Of a stretch of DNA of 64,000 nucleotides, positions 50,860 through 60,793 are shown one piece after another. Every line of letters begins with the position of its first letter. The first letter of the stretch is position 1. The translations under genes were made by a program, and so were the position numbers. The stretch is from positions 62,001 through 126,000 of the forward strand of contig JAJNPV010000021.1 in the NCBI GenBank assembly GCA_021155195.1. The letters run 5' to 3'. Below the pieces are notes generated by a model, which had not been told where the DNA came from, ran no database searches, and saw only the letters and a list, made by a program, of their open reading frames with translations. This DNA comes from Ohtaekwangia sp. Lineage in GTDB: Bacteria; Bacteroidota; Bacteroidia; Cytophagales; Cyclobacteriaceae.

Positions 50860-52179
50860 ATGCTGGTAGTAAAGTTTGGAGGCACCTCGGTAGGCAAGCC
50901 TGAGCGCATGAAGAAGATTGCTAGCCTTGTGTTAGGCATGCCTGGAAAAAAGATTGTCGTTCTATCGGCTCTTAGCGGAACAACTAATGCCTTAGTACGT
51001 ATTGGCGAAAGCTTAATTGCCCAGCAGTATACAGCGGCTAATCAGGAAATGGCTGAGCTTGAGAAACACTATCAGCAATTTATACTTGAACTTTATGAAA
51101 GCGAGAGTTATCAGGCAATTGGGCAAGAAATAGTAAGCCGCTACTTTAGTTTGTTTCGCTTGCTCGCTGCCGGCAAGTTTGACGATAGAAGTTATCGTGA
51201 ACTGTTGGCGCAAGGCGAATTAATTTCAACGGAATTATTTTATCATCACCTGCAAGAGAAAAAGGTATCGGCACGACTGCTTCCTGCTTTGCACTTCATG
51301 TCGATTGATGAAAATCATGAACCCGAACTTGAAAAAATTAGTGAGCGCCTGGGGCCCATTCTTGAAACACTTAATTCAATTGACATTCTTGTTACGCAAG
51401 GATATATCTGTCGTAATCATCGCAATGAAATTGATAATTTGAAAAGAGGAGGTAGTGATTACACCGCTTCACTAATTGGTGCTGCTATCCGTGCTGAAGA
51501 AATTCAGATTTGGACGGACATTGATGGAATGCACAACAACGACCCGCGAATTGTAAAGAAAACAAGACCTATCGCTGAACTTACGTTCGATGAAGCCTCG
51601 GAGCTCGCTTATTTTGGAGCTAAGATTTTACATCCTTCAACCATAGTACCTGCTCAGAAATATCATGTTCCTGTGATTTTAAAAAATACAATGGATGAAA
51701 AAGCTCCGGGGACTATTATAAGCGATAAAGGAAGCCGGGGGCAGTTTAAAGCAGTAGCCGCCAAGGATGGAATTACTGCAATCAATATCAAATCTTCGCG
51801 CATGCTCTTAGCTCACGGGTTTTTACGCAAAGTATTTGAAGTCTTTGAACGCTATAAGACATCGATCGATATGATTTCAACTTCTGAAGTTGCTGTTTCA
51901 ATCACAATCGATGATAATAAAAACCTTAACGCAATTTTAGATGAGCTGAAAACTTTTGGCACGATTGGGGTGGACGAAAATCAAAGTATCATCTGTATTG
52001 TCGGTAACAAACTTTCAGAAAAAGAAGGGGTTTTGAAAGAGGTTTTTGAATCGCTTGCTACCATCCCTATTCGTATGGTTTCGTATGGCGGAAGTCAAAA
52101 CAATATTTCAATATTGGTTGAAACAACTCAAAAAGATAAAGCTTTAAACCTGCTAAACGAAGGAATTTTTCATTTGTAA
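50860..52179 (+). CDS. lysC: Monofunctional aspartate kinase
   Basis: 439 residues; phosphorylates aspartate, the first step to lysine, threonine, methionine and diaminopimelate. Signatures KFGGTSVGKPERM at the N-terminus, GELISTELFYHHL, FLKRGGSDYTAS-like (NLKRGGSDYTASLIGAAI), and TDIDGMHNNDPRIV. The C-terminal 130 residues contain two ACT domains (SEVAVSITIDD, IVGNKLSEKEGVLKEVFESL) that bind regulatory amino acids. There is no homoserine dehydrogenase domain, so it is the monofunctional type. Which amino acid inhibits it cannot be read. Confidence 0.96.
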   Translation: MLVVKFGGTSVGKPERMKKIASLVLGMPGKKIVVLSALSGTTNALVRIGESLIAQQYTAANQEMAELEKHYQQFILELYESESYQAIGQEIVSRYFSLFRLLAAGKFDDRSYRELLAQGELISTELFYHHLQEKKVSARLLPALHFMSIDENHEPELEKISERLGPILETLNSIDILVTQGYICRNHRNEIDNLKRGGSDYTASLIGAAIRAEEIQIWTDIDGMHNNDPRIVKKTRPIAELTFDEASELAYFGAKILHPSTIVPAQKYHVPVILKNTMDEKAPGTIISDKGSRGQFKAVAAKDGITAINIKSSRMLLAHGFLRKVFEVFERYKTSIDMISTSEVAVSITIDDNKNLNAILDELKTFGTIGVDENQSIICIVGNKLSEKEGVLKEVFESLATIPIRMVSYGGSQNNISILVETTQKDKALNLLNEGIFHL

Positions 52180-52295
52180 CCTCCTTTTAGGTTGTGCTCG
52201 TTTGACCAACTATTGGGATTGAGCGATAGTCGTAATGAATTTTGATAATGGGTTTTTATAGTGTTACCTTAACGTTAACCATAAATAAACCCATT

Positions 52296-55037
52296 ATGAA
52301 ACGAAACCTATTATTCATTTTGCTCTTTCTGTGCGGCCATTATTTGAATGCCCAAATCCGCACTATTTCAGGCACGGTCACCGATAAAACCGATGGCTCA
52401 ACAATTACCGGAGCCAACATCGTTATCAAGGGTTCTTCGACAGGCACTGCAACCGATGCAGATGGAAGATTTACATTAGGCGTTCCTACTGATGCCAAAG
52501 TATTAGTCGTTTCATTTATTGGCTACATAACACAGGAAGTACCCCTCACAGAATCAAACAATCTATCAATCAGTCTTGAGGGAAGCTCAAATCAATTGGA
52601 AGAAGTTGTTGTCTCGGTGGGCCGAGGGTCACAGCGAACGATAACCGACACTCCGCTTCCTATCGATAATATAACCTTTTCCGACCTCCAAACATCTGGG
52701 CAGGTTTCATTCGACAAAGCTCTTCAATACAGAGTTCCATCATTTAATACCGTAAATACACCCGTAAATGACGCAACCTCTTTATTTGATCCTTATGAAA
52801 TAAGAAATCTTGGACCAAGCCGCACATTAATTTTAATCAATGGTAAACGTAAAAATCTTACCTCGTTGGTATACACACAAACCGGACCAGGTAGAGGTGA
52901 AACTGGAGCTGATTTATCGGCAATTCCCACCGATGCAATCAAGCGTGTTGAAATACTGAGAGACGGTGCCTCCGCTCAATATGGATCGGATGCAATAGCT
53001 GGTGTTATGAATATTATCTTAAAAGATAGCTATGATGCTACTTCAATTTCCCTTACTACCGGGTCAACGCTTAACTATGGTGGATTTCAATATGGCATCA
53101 ATTATAATAGCGGAGCAAACTTTGGAAGGAAAGGTTTTATAAACTATCACCTGTCTTTAAACAGACAGGAAGCCGCTATAAGAAAAGATAAAATTGATGC
53201 CCTTAGCGATGCTCGTGATCTTAGCTGGAACAACTCCCCTTCAGAAATTGCTCAGGTGCAATCCTATCTGCAACAGTTTCCAGATGGTAACAATAAAAAC
53301 GGAACACCTGATAACACCTCCGCTAAGTTCTTGATAAATGGGGCAATCCCAATTAATGAAAATTCCGAAGTGTATTTTAATGCAGCTTATGTTTATCGAA
53401 AGACAATCAGCAATGCAAATTTTCGCCAGCCTTATTGGAGGATAGATCATGGATTATTGCATGCTACCAATCCAAGTGCACCTGATTACACTGGAGATCA
53501 GTATGGAGATATTGGTAGCCAGATTCAAACTGAATTTGAAGCTGATAAAGCAGCAGGAGTTTACAGAGGGTACATTGGTTATCAACCGTCCTTTGAAGGG
53601 GATTTATCCGACTATAATGGTACCATAGGATTCCGATCACAAGACCTTAGTGGGTGGAAGCAAGATATGAGCTTAACTGTGGGTGGCAACAAAATGCTAT
53701 TCACGGTCGACAATACGGTGAACCGTTCGCTTCTATCAAATAGCCCAGTTTCATTTAAGCCGGGGGGATTTGCTTTTAATCACGTTGTGGGAAACATGGA
53801 TTTTTCAAAGTCTTTAACTGATAACTTCTTTGTAGCCATTGGTTCTGAGTTTCGCACGGAATCCTGGGAATTGATTGCTGGTGATACTGCTTCTTATTCA
53901 GGCCAAGGAGCCAATTCCTTCCCTGGCTTTCAAGATCGTAATGCAATTAAAGCAACACGATTTAATATAGGTGCTTACTTAGATTTAACATGGGACATCA
54001 CCGAGAATTTTCTAATTGGTGGAACTTTCCGGTCTGAAAATTATTCAGATTTTGGTGCTGCCAATGTGTTTAAAGTTACATCGCGCTATAAGATTGGAGA
54101 GAAATTTATATTGAGAGGCGCTGTTTCTTCTGGGTTTAGAGCACCAACACTTCACCAGCAATATTTATCATTAAGCCAGGCATCTTTTTCTGGTGGAGAT
54201 ATTGTGATAACTGGTTTAGCAAATAACTTCAGTCGTGAGGCGCGGCTACTGGGCGTTCCAAAACTGAAAGCAGAAAAATCCAATAATGTTTCATTTGGAT
54301 TTGGCTTTAACCCTAACAGAAATTTCTCATTGACGGCAGATTACTATTCCATAAATATTACGGACCGAATTGTTTATGGTAGTGAAGTTAGTAATGCCTT
54401 TGTGGATAATATCTCCTTCTTTGTTAACGCTGCCGAGACCAAAACAAGTGGTGTTGACCTCGTAGCAAGTTATCGCAATATTCCCGTTGGTTCTGCTAGC
54501 TTAAGTTTTAACCTTGCTGGTAATTACCGGATTAAAAATGAATTAGTGGGGGGCTTTCAGGCTGTAAACGATAACGTCAATGGATTACCCATCTACAGCC
54601 AAACCAGTGAGTCCCTGCTTACTACCAGCCGACCTAAATTCAAGTACATTCTTGGAGCTGATATTGTAAAAGGTAAAATAAGCTTTAATCTTAATAACAC
54701 ATTGTTTGGCCCCACACAGTTTAACAACGCTGATCTTAGCTCCGATCTCCAATTAGAGTTTCTTACAAAGGTGGTAACGGATCTTGGTGTCTCTTACAAT
54801 CTCTCGCCAAAAGCATCCATTTCAATAACTATTCAAAATCTATTGAATGTTATGCCCGAGTATAAACTAAAAGCAATGAACTCTGCTGGTGAAACAATTT
54901 TAAATGATCCATCGCAAGTTGCTGAACAAATTAGTTATATAACCTTTAATGGCAGGTACCCAGTATTGACCTACGATGGCTCACATTTTAGTCAGATGGG
55001 AGCTAGTTATTTGGCTCAACTTACTTATAAGTTCTAA
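52296..55037 (+). CDS. TonB-dependent outer-membrane receptor
   Basis: 913 residues: signal peptide MKRNLLFILLFLCGHYLNAQ, carboxypeptidase-regulatory-like domain (about 22-105, ISGTVTDKTDGSTITGANIV), plug (about 120-240, with GPSRTLILINGKRKNLTSL and GASAQYGSDAIAGVMNIIL) and a beta-barrel ending AQLTYKF. The plug and barrel motifs SGFRAPTLHQQYLS and LNVMPEYKL support an iron/siderophore- or cobalamin-type receptor rather than SusC. No SusD partner is present. The ATG at 52296 was chosen for the signal peptide. Substrate unknown. Confidence 0.93.
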   Translation: MKRNLLFILLFLCGHYLNAQIRTISGTVTDKTDGSTITGANIVIKGSSTGTATDADGRFTLGVPTDAKVLVVSFIGYITQEVPLTESNNLSISLEGSSNQLEEVVVSVGRGSQRTITDTPLPIDNITFSDLQTSGQVSFDKALQYRVPSFNTVNTPVNDATSLFDPYEIRNLGPSRTLILINGKRKNLTSLVYTQTGPGRGETGADLSAIPTDAIKRVEILRDGASAQYGSDAIAGVMNIILKDSYDATSISLTTGSTLNYGGFQYGINYNSGANFGRKGFINYHLSLNRQEAAIRKDKIDALSDARDLSWNNSPSEIAQVQSYLQQFPDGNNKNGTPDNTSAKFLINGAIPINENSEVYFNAAYVYRKTISNANFRQPYWRIDHGLLHATNPSAPDYTGDQYGDIGSQIQTEFEADKAAGVYRGYIGYQPSFEGDLSDYNGTIGFRSQDLSGWKQDMSLTVGGNKMLFTVDNTVNRSLLSNSPVSFKPGGFAFNHVVGNMDFSKSLTDNFFVAIGSEFRTESWELIAGDTASYSGQGANSFPGFQDRNAIKATRFNIGAYLDLTWDITENFLIGGTFRSENYSDFGAANVFKVTSRYKIGEKFILRGAVSSGFRAPTLHQQYLSLSQASFSGGDIVITGLANNFSREARLLGVPKLKAEKSNNVSFGFGFNPNRNFSLTADYYSINITDRIVYGSEVSNAFVDNISFFVNAAETKTSGVDLVASYRNIPVGSASLSFNLAGNYRIKNELVGGFQAVNDNVNGLPIYSQTSESLLTTSRPKFKYILGADIVKGKISFNLNNTLFGPTQFNNADLSSDLQLEFLTKVVTDLGVSYNLSPKASISITIQNLLNVMPEYKLKAMNSAGETILNDPSQVAEQISYITFNGRYPVLTYDGSHFSQMGASYLAQLTYKF

Positions 55038-55051
55038 TTGAGATTTTTAGC

Positions 55052-55085
55052 AAGAGGCTGGTCTTTGCTAAAAAGCCAGCCTCTT
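55052..55085 (+). terminator. Terminator-like hairpin after the TonB receptor
   Basis: 10-bp stem aagaggctgg / ccagcctctt (55052-55061 and 55076-55085), followed by a T-rich stretch (tcattattttt) with a less regular T-run. Confidence 0.65.
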
Positions 55086-55233
55086 TCATTATTTTTCACA
55101 TCAGTAAACTCAAAATCAAAACCTTCGCAAAAAGAATTATAACCGTTTATCCTGTTATAAAGTCGTAATTGAATATTAATAATACGTCTGATTATTTTCA
55201 CTTATATTTACCATAGACCTAACCTGAAGATTT

Positions 55234-56550
55234 ATGGTAGCGATTGTAATTATTGTCTTTGTTGTTGGCTATCTGGCCATCGCTCTTGAACATCCCATCA
55301 AAATAAATAAAACGGCATCTGCACTTTTAACAGGTGTTATCTGCTGGACTTTATACGCAATTTCTTCTCCTGATTCGATACATCATATTGGTGAACAACT
55401 TGCTGAGCACTTGTCTGAAATTTCGGCTATCTTATTCTTTTTGATGGGGGCTATGACGATTGTAGAATTGGTAGATGCCTATCAGGGCTTTCGAATTATT
55501 ACAGATCGCATCAATACAAAAAATCCCAAAAAGCTTTTATGGATTATTTGTACACTTACCTTTTTTCTTTCAGCAATACTTGACAATCTGACTACCTCTA
55601 TTGTCATGATTTCGTTAATCAGAAAATTGGTTCCCAATAAACAAATGCGTTTATTCTTTGCGGGTATGATTGTAATTGCTGCCAACGCAGGTGGAGCATG
55701 GTCACCCATTGGTGATGTAACTACTACTATGTTATGGATTGGTGGACAAATTTCTTCGGGCAATATCATGCTTACGCTTTTCTTACCTAGCCTTGTATGT
55801 ATGGTTGTTCCGCTTATCTATCTTCAATTTACATTGAAGGGCGAACTTGGTCATGCAGGAAGTCATGAACATAAAGATCATGGACATGGTGGCCACGGAC
55901 ATGGGGCTCAAATAAAAGGTTCAACCACCATGTTGATTATGGGAGTTGGTGGCTTGGTATCGGTGCCAATTTTTAAAACAGTAACACACCTTCCTCCTTA
56001 CTTAGGAATGTTACTGGCATTGGGTGTTCTTTGGGTTGTTTCTGAATTGATTAATCCAGATATGGATGAAGCTGACAAGCGACCTTATACGGCAGCTGGA
56101 GCCCTCACTCGAATTGATGTACCAAGTGTTCTTTTCTTTCTTGGAATTTTACTGGCGGTTGGCGCTTTGCAGTCCATGGAGATACTTAGTCATTTCGCAA
56201 ATTGGCTTGATGAGACAATTGGCGATCAGCGAATTATAATTACCCTAATAGGAATTCTGTCGTCCATTGTTGATAACGTGCCACTGGTTGCTGCCAGCAT
56301 GGGTATGTATGACATGAGTGTTTACTATCAGGATCATTTGATATGGGAATACTTAGCGTATTGCGCTGGTACGGGAGGAAGTATATTGATTATTGGTTCA
56401 GCTGCAGGAGTTGCCGTAATGGGTATGGAAAAAATAGATTTCATCTGGTACATAAAACGAATTTCGTTATTGGCCATGTTAGGATACTTTGCAGGGGCAA
56501 TTATTTATCTGATTATTCAACCCTACTTAGCCGTGCATCACGCTGGGTAG
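55234..56550 (+). CDS. nhaD: NhaD-type Na+/H+ antiporter with a His-rich loop
   Basis: 438 residues, about 11-12 transmembrane segments of the NhaD/ArsB-like family. LFFLMGAMTIVELVDAYQGFR, LSAILDNLTTSIVMISLIRKL, NAGGAWSPIGDVTTTMLWIGG and GILSSIVDNVPLVAASMGMYD carry the conserved Asp/Asn/Thr in the two ion-binding repeats. Unlike its neighbour, it has a loop at about residues 204-223 with eight His (HAGSHEHKDHGHGGHGHGAQ). It is the first of a tandem pair. Confidence 0.93.
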   Translation: MVAIVIIVFVVGYLAIALEHPIKINKTASALLTGVICWTLYAISSPDSIHHIGEQLAEHLSEISAILFFLMGAMTIVELVDAYQGFRIITDRINTKNPKKLLWIICTLTFFLSAILDNLTTSIVMISLIRKLVPNKQMRLFFAGMIVIAANAGGAWSPIGDVTTTMLWIGGQISSGNIMLTLFLPSLVCMVVPLIYLQFTLKGELGHAGSHEHKDHGHGGHGHGAQIKGSTTMLIMGVGGLVSVPIFKTVTHLPPYLGMLLALGVLWVVSELINPDMDEADKRPYTAAGALTRIDVPSVLFFLGILLAVGALQSMEILSHFANWLDETIGDQRIIITLIGILSSIVDNVPLVAASMGMYDMSVYYQDHLIWEYLAYCAGTGGSILIIGSAAGVAVMGMEKIDFIWYIKRISLLAMLGYFAGAIIYLIIQPYLAVHHAG

Positions 56551-56643
56551 ATTAGTCTGTAAATATTAATTTCCTGAAGTTGCTTGCTACCTATCATTCC
56601 GTGGTGGTACATTGTTGTGCAAATCCTGTGACCCCCACTTTTC

Positions 56644-58038
56644 ATGGAAGCACTCATTATCGCAATTTTTGTGATTGGCTACTTCGCAATCGCGCTTGAG
56701 CACCCTTTAAAAATCAATAAAACTGCTTCCACTTTGTTAACTGGAGTGTTGTGTTGGACATTTTTCATCCTTTCTAATCCTTCAAATTCAATTCTTTCTA
56801 GTTCAGCCTTCTCAACCTTTTCTGAACATCTAAAGTTAGAATTAGGAGTATCGAAATTTGACGCGTTAACACAGATTGAATTATACCGAGAATTTGTATT
56901 GACTCAGTTGAATGAACATTTGGCCGGCATCTCGCAAATACTGTTCTTTTTACTTGGTGCTATGACAATCGTTGAACTAGTAGACGCCCATCATGGCTTT
57001 CGCTTTATTACAGATCGTATCCATACAAAAAACCCTAAAAAACTTCTATGGATTGTTGCATGGGTAGCGTTTTTCTTATCCTCCATTCTCGATAATCTTA
57101 CTACCACGATTGTGATGGTCTCGCTTATACGCAAACTGATCCCGGATAAACAAATGCGTTTGTTCTTTGTGGGCATCATTGTTATTGCTGCTAATGCGGG
57201 CGGTGCATGGACACCGATTGGAGATGTTACTACTACGATGTTATGGATTGGGGGACAGATTTCTACAGGAAATATTATGGTCACTCTTTTCTTACCGAGC
57301 ATTACCTGCCTATTAATTCCACTACTCGTTCTAAATTTTACTTTAAAAGGAACATTGGGTCAAACCAATGATAAGGCTGGAGATACAGGGGGGGTCGTTA
57401 AATCTGGTAGGGTTATGCTTCTACTAGGTGTTAGTGCTCTGGTTTTTGTTCCCATTTTTAAAACGGTTACCCATATGCCGCCCTATGTTGGTATGCTCTT
57501 AGGCTTAGGTGTTCTTTGGGTTGTGTCCGAATTCATTAATCCAGATTTGGATGACTCAATCAAAAAAAATTACACCGCTGCTGGTGCATTATCTCGTGTG
57601 GACGTCCCTAGCGTACTTTTTTTTCTTGGCATTCTGCTGGCGGTTGGAGCATTAGAGTCAATGCAACTTCTTCATCACCTTGCAACTTGGCTAGATCACA
57701 CATTTGGTGACCAACGTATTATTGTAACTCTGATCGGAATGTTATCGGCAATTGTTGATAACGTGCCCTTAGTGGCCGCTAGTATGGGGATGTATAATAT
57801 GGATATTTATTATCAAGATCATATGGTGTGGGAGTATCTCGCCTATTGTGCTGGCACAGGAGGTAGTATTCTTATAATTGGTTCAGCGGCAGGAGTTGCA
57901 GCTATGGGAATGGAAAAAATTGATTTTATCTGGTACCTGAAAAAAATCTCATTATTAGCCTTACTTGGGTATTTTGCGGGCGCAATCATCTATCTTATAA
58001 TTCAACCTTATCTCGCAGTTCATCCTCCGGTTCACTAA
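56644..58038 (+). CDS. nhaD: NhaD-type Na+/H+ antiporter, second tandem copy with N-terminal insert
   Basis: 464 residues, clearly paralogous to the preceding gene over almost the whole length (IALEHPLKINKTASTLLTGV, NAGGAWTPIGDVTTTMLWIGG, LSAIVDNVPLVAASMGMYN). It lacks the His-rich loop but has an extra stretch of about 35 residues (about 45-85: SSSAFSTFSEHLKLELGVS...) between the first two membrane segments. A 93-bp gap with no terminator between the copies suggests one transcript. Differing inserts suggest they work under different conditions. Confidence 0.93.
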   Translation: MEALIIAIFVIGYFAIALEHPLKINKTASTLLTGVLCWTFFILSNPSNSILSSSAFSTFSEHLKLELGVSKFDALTQIELYREFVLTQLNEHLAGISQILFFLLGAMTIVELVDAHHGFRFITDRIHTKNPKKLLWIVAWVAFFLSSILDNLTTTIVMVSLIRKLIPDKQMRLFFVGIIVIAANAGGAWTPIGDVTTTMLWIGGQISTGNIMVTLFLPSITCLLIPLLVLNFTLKGTLGQTNDKAGDTGGVVKSGRVMLLLGVSALVFVPIFKTVTHMPPYVGMLLGLGVLWVVSEFINPDLDDSIKKNYTAAGALSRVDVPSVLFFLGILLAVGALESMQLLHHLATWLDHTFGDQRIIVTLIGMLSAIVDNVPLVAASMGMYNMDIYYQDHMVWEYLAYCAGTGGSILIIGSAAGVAAMGMEKIDFIWYLKKISLLALLGYFAGAIIYLIIQPYLAVHPPVH

Positions 58039-58081
58039 TGTTGCATAAGATTATAATTCCTCACCCATTTGCTTATTCTTT

Positions 58082-59041
58082 CTAAGATATTATCAGGACA
58101 ATTGTATACACAATATAACCGATTAACATCAGCAGAGCTTCCCATCGATCCAGTTTTCTTTGATTGATTGTAAACATGAATATTATTAATGACACGGTAG
58201 CGGCAGCTAACACATACATGTCAAAGTTCATAGCGATATTAAATGGAGTAGGATGAATTGCTCCCGTAATGCCTAGAATAAAAAAGATATTAAAAATATT
58301 TGATCCTATCACGTTTCCTATCGCTATGTCCGTGTTCCTCCGGTAAGCAGCTACCGCTGAAGTGGCAAGCTCCGGCAAAGAGGTGCCTGCCGCTAAAATA
58401 GTTAGCCCTATTAATCGTTCACTCAATCCATAATGTTGGGCAATCTCTACGGCATTATCCACCACAAGACTTCCTCCACCGACAAGCATAACGAGTCCAA
58501 GTAGAATAAAAAGAACCGAAAGTCCTGTACCGTATATTCTTATGGACTCCTCTTCCTTATCGTCAGGTTCATTTTTCATAGTCCGGGTGATATAGTACAT
58601 AAAAACAGCAAAGAATACCAGCAATATAAATGCATCAATGCGGCTAAGAACATTCTCGCTACTGTCCCAAATCCAAACGTCATTGACCAAAACAAAAAGC
58701 ACAACAACTGCTGCTAATGACAACGGCACCTCGAATGATATGGTATTTCGATGAACCACCAACGGATAAATCAAACCTGATATACCCAGAATGAACAGAA
58801 GATTAAAAATATTACTCCCAATAATATTCCCAAATGCAGCATCATTATATCCTTTAAAGGCGGACATAATGTTAACCAACAATTCCGGAGTGGAGGTACC
58901 AAAAGCAACTACTGTAAGGCCGATAGCGAGGTTTGAAATATTAAATTTTTTTGCAACCGATGCCGATCCATTGACTAAAAAATCAGCTCCTTTGATCAGT
59001 ATTACAAACCCAACAAATAATAATGTGAATGCAAGCAACAT
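58082..59041 (-). CDS. Calcium/sodium antiporter (CaCA family, YrbG-like)
   Basis: 319 residues with about ten transmembrane helices in two inverted halves. Each half contains an alpha-repeat: LAIGLTVVAFGTSTPELLVNI (about 40-60) and LIGLTILAAGTSLPELATSA (about 200-220), and GNVIGSNIFNIFFILG in both. Acidic residues in the TSxPE motifs coordinate Ca2+ in the family. Convergent with the NhaD pair. Exports Ca2+ in exchange for Na+ or H+. Confidence 0.94.
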   Translation of the reverse strand: MLLAFTLLFVGFVILIKGADFLVNGSASVAKKFNISNLAIGLTVVAFGTSTPELLVNIMSAFKGYNDAAFGNIIGSNIFNLLFILGISGLIYPLVVHRNTISFEVPLSLAAVVVLFVLVNDVWIWDSSENVLSRIDAFILLVFFAVFMYYITRTMKNEPDDKEEESIRIYGTGLSVLFILLGLVMLVGGGSLVVDNAVEIAQHYGLSERLIGLTILAAGTSLPELATSAVAAYRRNTDIAIGNVIGSNIFNIFFILGITGAIHPTPFNIAMNFDMYVLAAATVSLIIFMFTINQRKLDRWEALLMLIGYIVYTIVLIIS

Positions 59042-59090
59042 AGTATTTTAAGGTAAAGTGAATAGAAGAAATCCAGAAATAATGGCTCTC

Positions 59091-59429
59091 CTATAGCCTC
59101 AAAACACGATGCCAAAAGTAAAGGCTAATTGAAATATGCTTGAAAAGAAATGAATTTAATTGTTGGTTCTTTGCATTTGAAAATAATGATTGTCTGCTTT
59201 GATGCGATACAGATTCAAAGATTTGGTGCGATACCTTACAAAGAATACTTCCTCCTTCCCAGACGGGCTTGATCGCAAGTGATGTAAAATCGAGCGGAAC
59301 TGCTTTCAAATACGTTTTACATTGCTGAGAAAATTTGATGGGTTGGGAGTAAACACCTTCAGCGAGAAAAAAAATAACACCGATAAAAATCGGAAACACT
59401 GCAACCTTTGATGCACGCCAAAACGACAT
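59091..59429 (-). CDS. Small exported protein of unknown function (tentative)
   Basis: 112 residues from the ATG at 59429. An N-terminal hydrophobic segment (VAVFPIFIGVIFFLAEGVYSQ) looks like a signal peptide. The rest is basic with many Ser, Gln and Lys and no recognised domain. An in-frame ATG at 59435 lies inside a hairpin (59432-59468), so I used the second. Whether this is a true gene is uncertain; codon pattern is not distinctive. Confidence 0.45.
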   Translation of the reverse strand: MSFWRASKVAVFPIFIGVIFFLAEGVYSQPIKFSQQCKTYLKAVPLDFTSLAIKPVWEGGSILCKVSHQIFESVSHQSRQSLFSNAKNQQLNSFLFKHISISLYFWHRVLRL

Positions 59430-59431
59430 AA

Positions 59432-59468
59432 TCAAAAATACAGAAAATAATTTGATCTGTATTTTTGA
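59432..59468 (-). terminator. AT-rich inverted repeat, possible terminator of the dehydrogenase gene
   Basis: 12-bp perfect stem tcaaaaatacag / ctgtatttttga (59432-59443 and 59457-59468), 13-base loop. It starts 14 bp after the stop of the dehydrogenase gene on the minus strand. Confidence 0.5.
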
Positions 59469-59481
59469 CTAAACTTTTCTT

Positions 59482-60708
59482 TTAAACCAACTGTCGCAAC
59501 GCTATCTCAAAAGATACTTGCGCCAATTTGGTTTTTGAATTACTGACTTTTTTTGTCTTTTCTAGTGCCACTCTTATAGTTTTTGAGATGTCATTAAAAA
59601 TTGCCTCATCAGTCATGCTCACTTCTTTCTCCATAAAATAAGCAAACACACGTGCCATGCCACAATTGGCAATAAAATCGGGTATCACCGAAATTTTTTC
59701 GTCTGCATATAAACCCGTTGCCCCAAAGAAGATTTCCTTATCGGCAAACGGAACATTCGCACCGCACGAAAAGACTTCAACACCAGAATTAATCATCCGA
59801 TCAATCTGATCTTTCGTAATTAGCCGCGATGCCGCAGCGGGAATAAACACTTCAAACTCTAAGTCCCAAATCTTCTGGTTCACAATATCAAAGGACAAAA
59901 GGTCGTCCGTTACCAATCGATTTCCTTCCCTGTTAACAACCAATTTATTTATTTCTTCCTGAGAATATCCTTGCTGGTTAATGAGACCTCCTTCGCGTGT
60001 GAGAATACCTACTATTGTTACGCCCATTTTAGCCAGGTAAAATCCTGCTGCTGCCCCTACGTTCCCCCAACCCTGCACCACAGCGCGTTTTCCCCTTAAG
60101 GTTCCGCCCCACAACTCATAATAATGGCGCACTGCTTCGGCCACGCCAAACCCAGTGCACATATCGGCAATTGTATATTTCTTTTGTAAGGATGGTGTGT
60201 ACATCTCGCTTTCAATCAGTTTAATTACACCTTGACGTAACTGACCAATCCTATTTACCTTCTGAGGCTCAGTGGGCTTGTAGTGTCCTGTAAAAACTCC
60301 TTCTTGTGGGTGCCAAATGCCCACATCTTCCGTAATAGGAATTACCTCATGAATTTCATCCACATTTAAATCTCCACCCGTGCCATAGTAGTATTTTAAT
60401 AATGGCATAACAGCTGCATACCAGCGTTGTAATACGCCTTCCTTGCGCGGATCATTAGGGTCAAAATTTATTCCTGATTTGGCGCCTCCAATAGGTGGCC
60501 CCGAAACAGTAAACTTAATCTCCATTGTTTTTGCCAGCGATTCAACTTCTCTTTTATCCAGCCCAATACGCATACGAGTACCGCCACCTGCTGCCCCACC
60601 GCGCAAGGAATTAATTACTACCCAGCCCTCAGCTTCGGTTTCGCTGTCCTTCCATTCAAAAACAATTTCCGGTTTTTTACTTTCAAACTTTTCGAGGAGG
60701 AGCTTCAT
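59482..60708 (-). CDS. Glu/Leu/Phe/Val dehydrogenase
   Basis: 408 residues; NAD(P)-dependent oxidative deaminase of amino acids. The N-terminal catalytic region has GGAAGGGTRMRIGLDKRE, the Lys-containing PPIGGAKSGINFDPND and GGDLNVDEIHEVIPITEDVG. The Rossmann domain contains RAVVQGWGNVGAAAGFYLAK. Final parts VFIPAAASRLITKDQI and IPDFIANCGMARVFAYFMEKE are also conserved. The exact amino acid is not decided: glutamate and branched-chain members share these motifs. A TATCTTTG box lies upstream at 60733-60740. Confidence 0.92.
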   Translation of the reverse strand: MKLLLEKFESKKPEIVFEWKDSETEAEGWVVINSLRGGAAGGGTRMRIGLDKREVESLAKTMEIKFTVSGPPIGGAKSGINFDPNDPRKEGVLQRWYAAVMPLLKYYYGTGGDLNVDEIHEVIPITEDVGIWHPQEGVFTGHYKPTEPQKVNRIGQLRQGVIKLIESEMYTPSLQKKYTIADMCTGFGVAEAVRHYYELWGGTLRGKRAVVQGWGNVGAAAGFYLAKMGVTIVGILTREGGLINQQGYSQEEINKLVVNREGNRLVTDDLLSFDIVNQKIWDLEFEVFIPAAASRLITKDQIDRMINSGVEVFSCGANVPFADKEIFFGATGLYADEKISVIPDFIANCGMARVFAYFMEKEVSMTDEAIFNDISKTIRVALEKTKKVSNSKTKLAQVSFEIALRQLV

Positions 60709-60732
60709 CTTAGTGGTTTATGTTTAACCCAT

Positions 60733-60740
60733 CAAAGATA
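60733..60740 (-). promoter_or_regulatory. Putative -7 box for the amino-acid dehydrogenase gene
   Basis: On the minus strand TATCTTTG (plus-strand caaagata) fits TAnnTTTG, 24 bp upstream of the ATG at 60708. Confidence 0.5.
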
Positions 60741-60768
60741 TTAAAATCACCTATGGAAGTACTTTGCT

Positions 60769-60776
60769 TATTTTTG
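60769..60776 (+). promoter_or_regulatory. Putative -7 box for coaX
   Basis: TATTTTTG fits TAnnTTTG, 17 bp before the ATG at 60794. The divergent dehydrogenase box is 28 bp away. Confidence 0.4.
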
Positions 60777-60793
60777 CTTGCTGAAGGAAATCT

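Noticed and set aside
60443..60727. 94-residue plus-strand ORF opposite the amino-acid dehydrogenase
   Set aside because: Antisense to conserved dehydrogenase motifs; low-complexity Pro/Ser sequence typical of a shadow.
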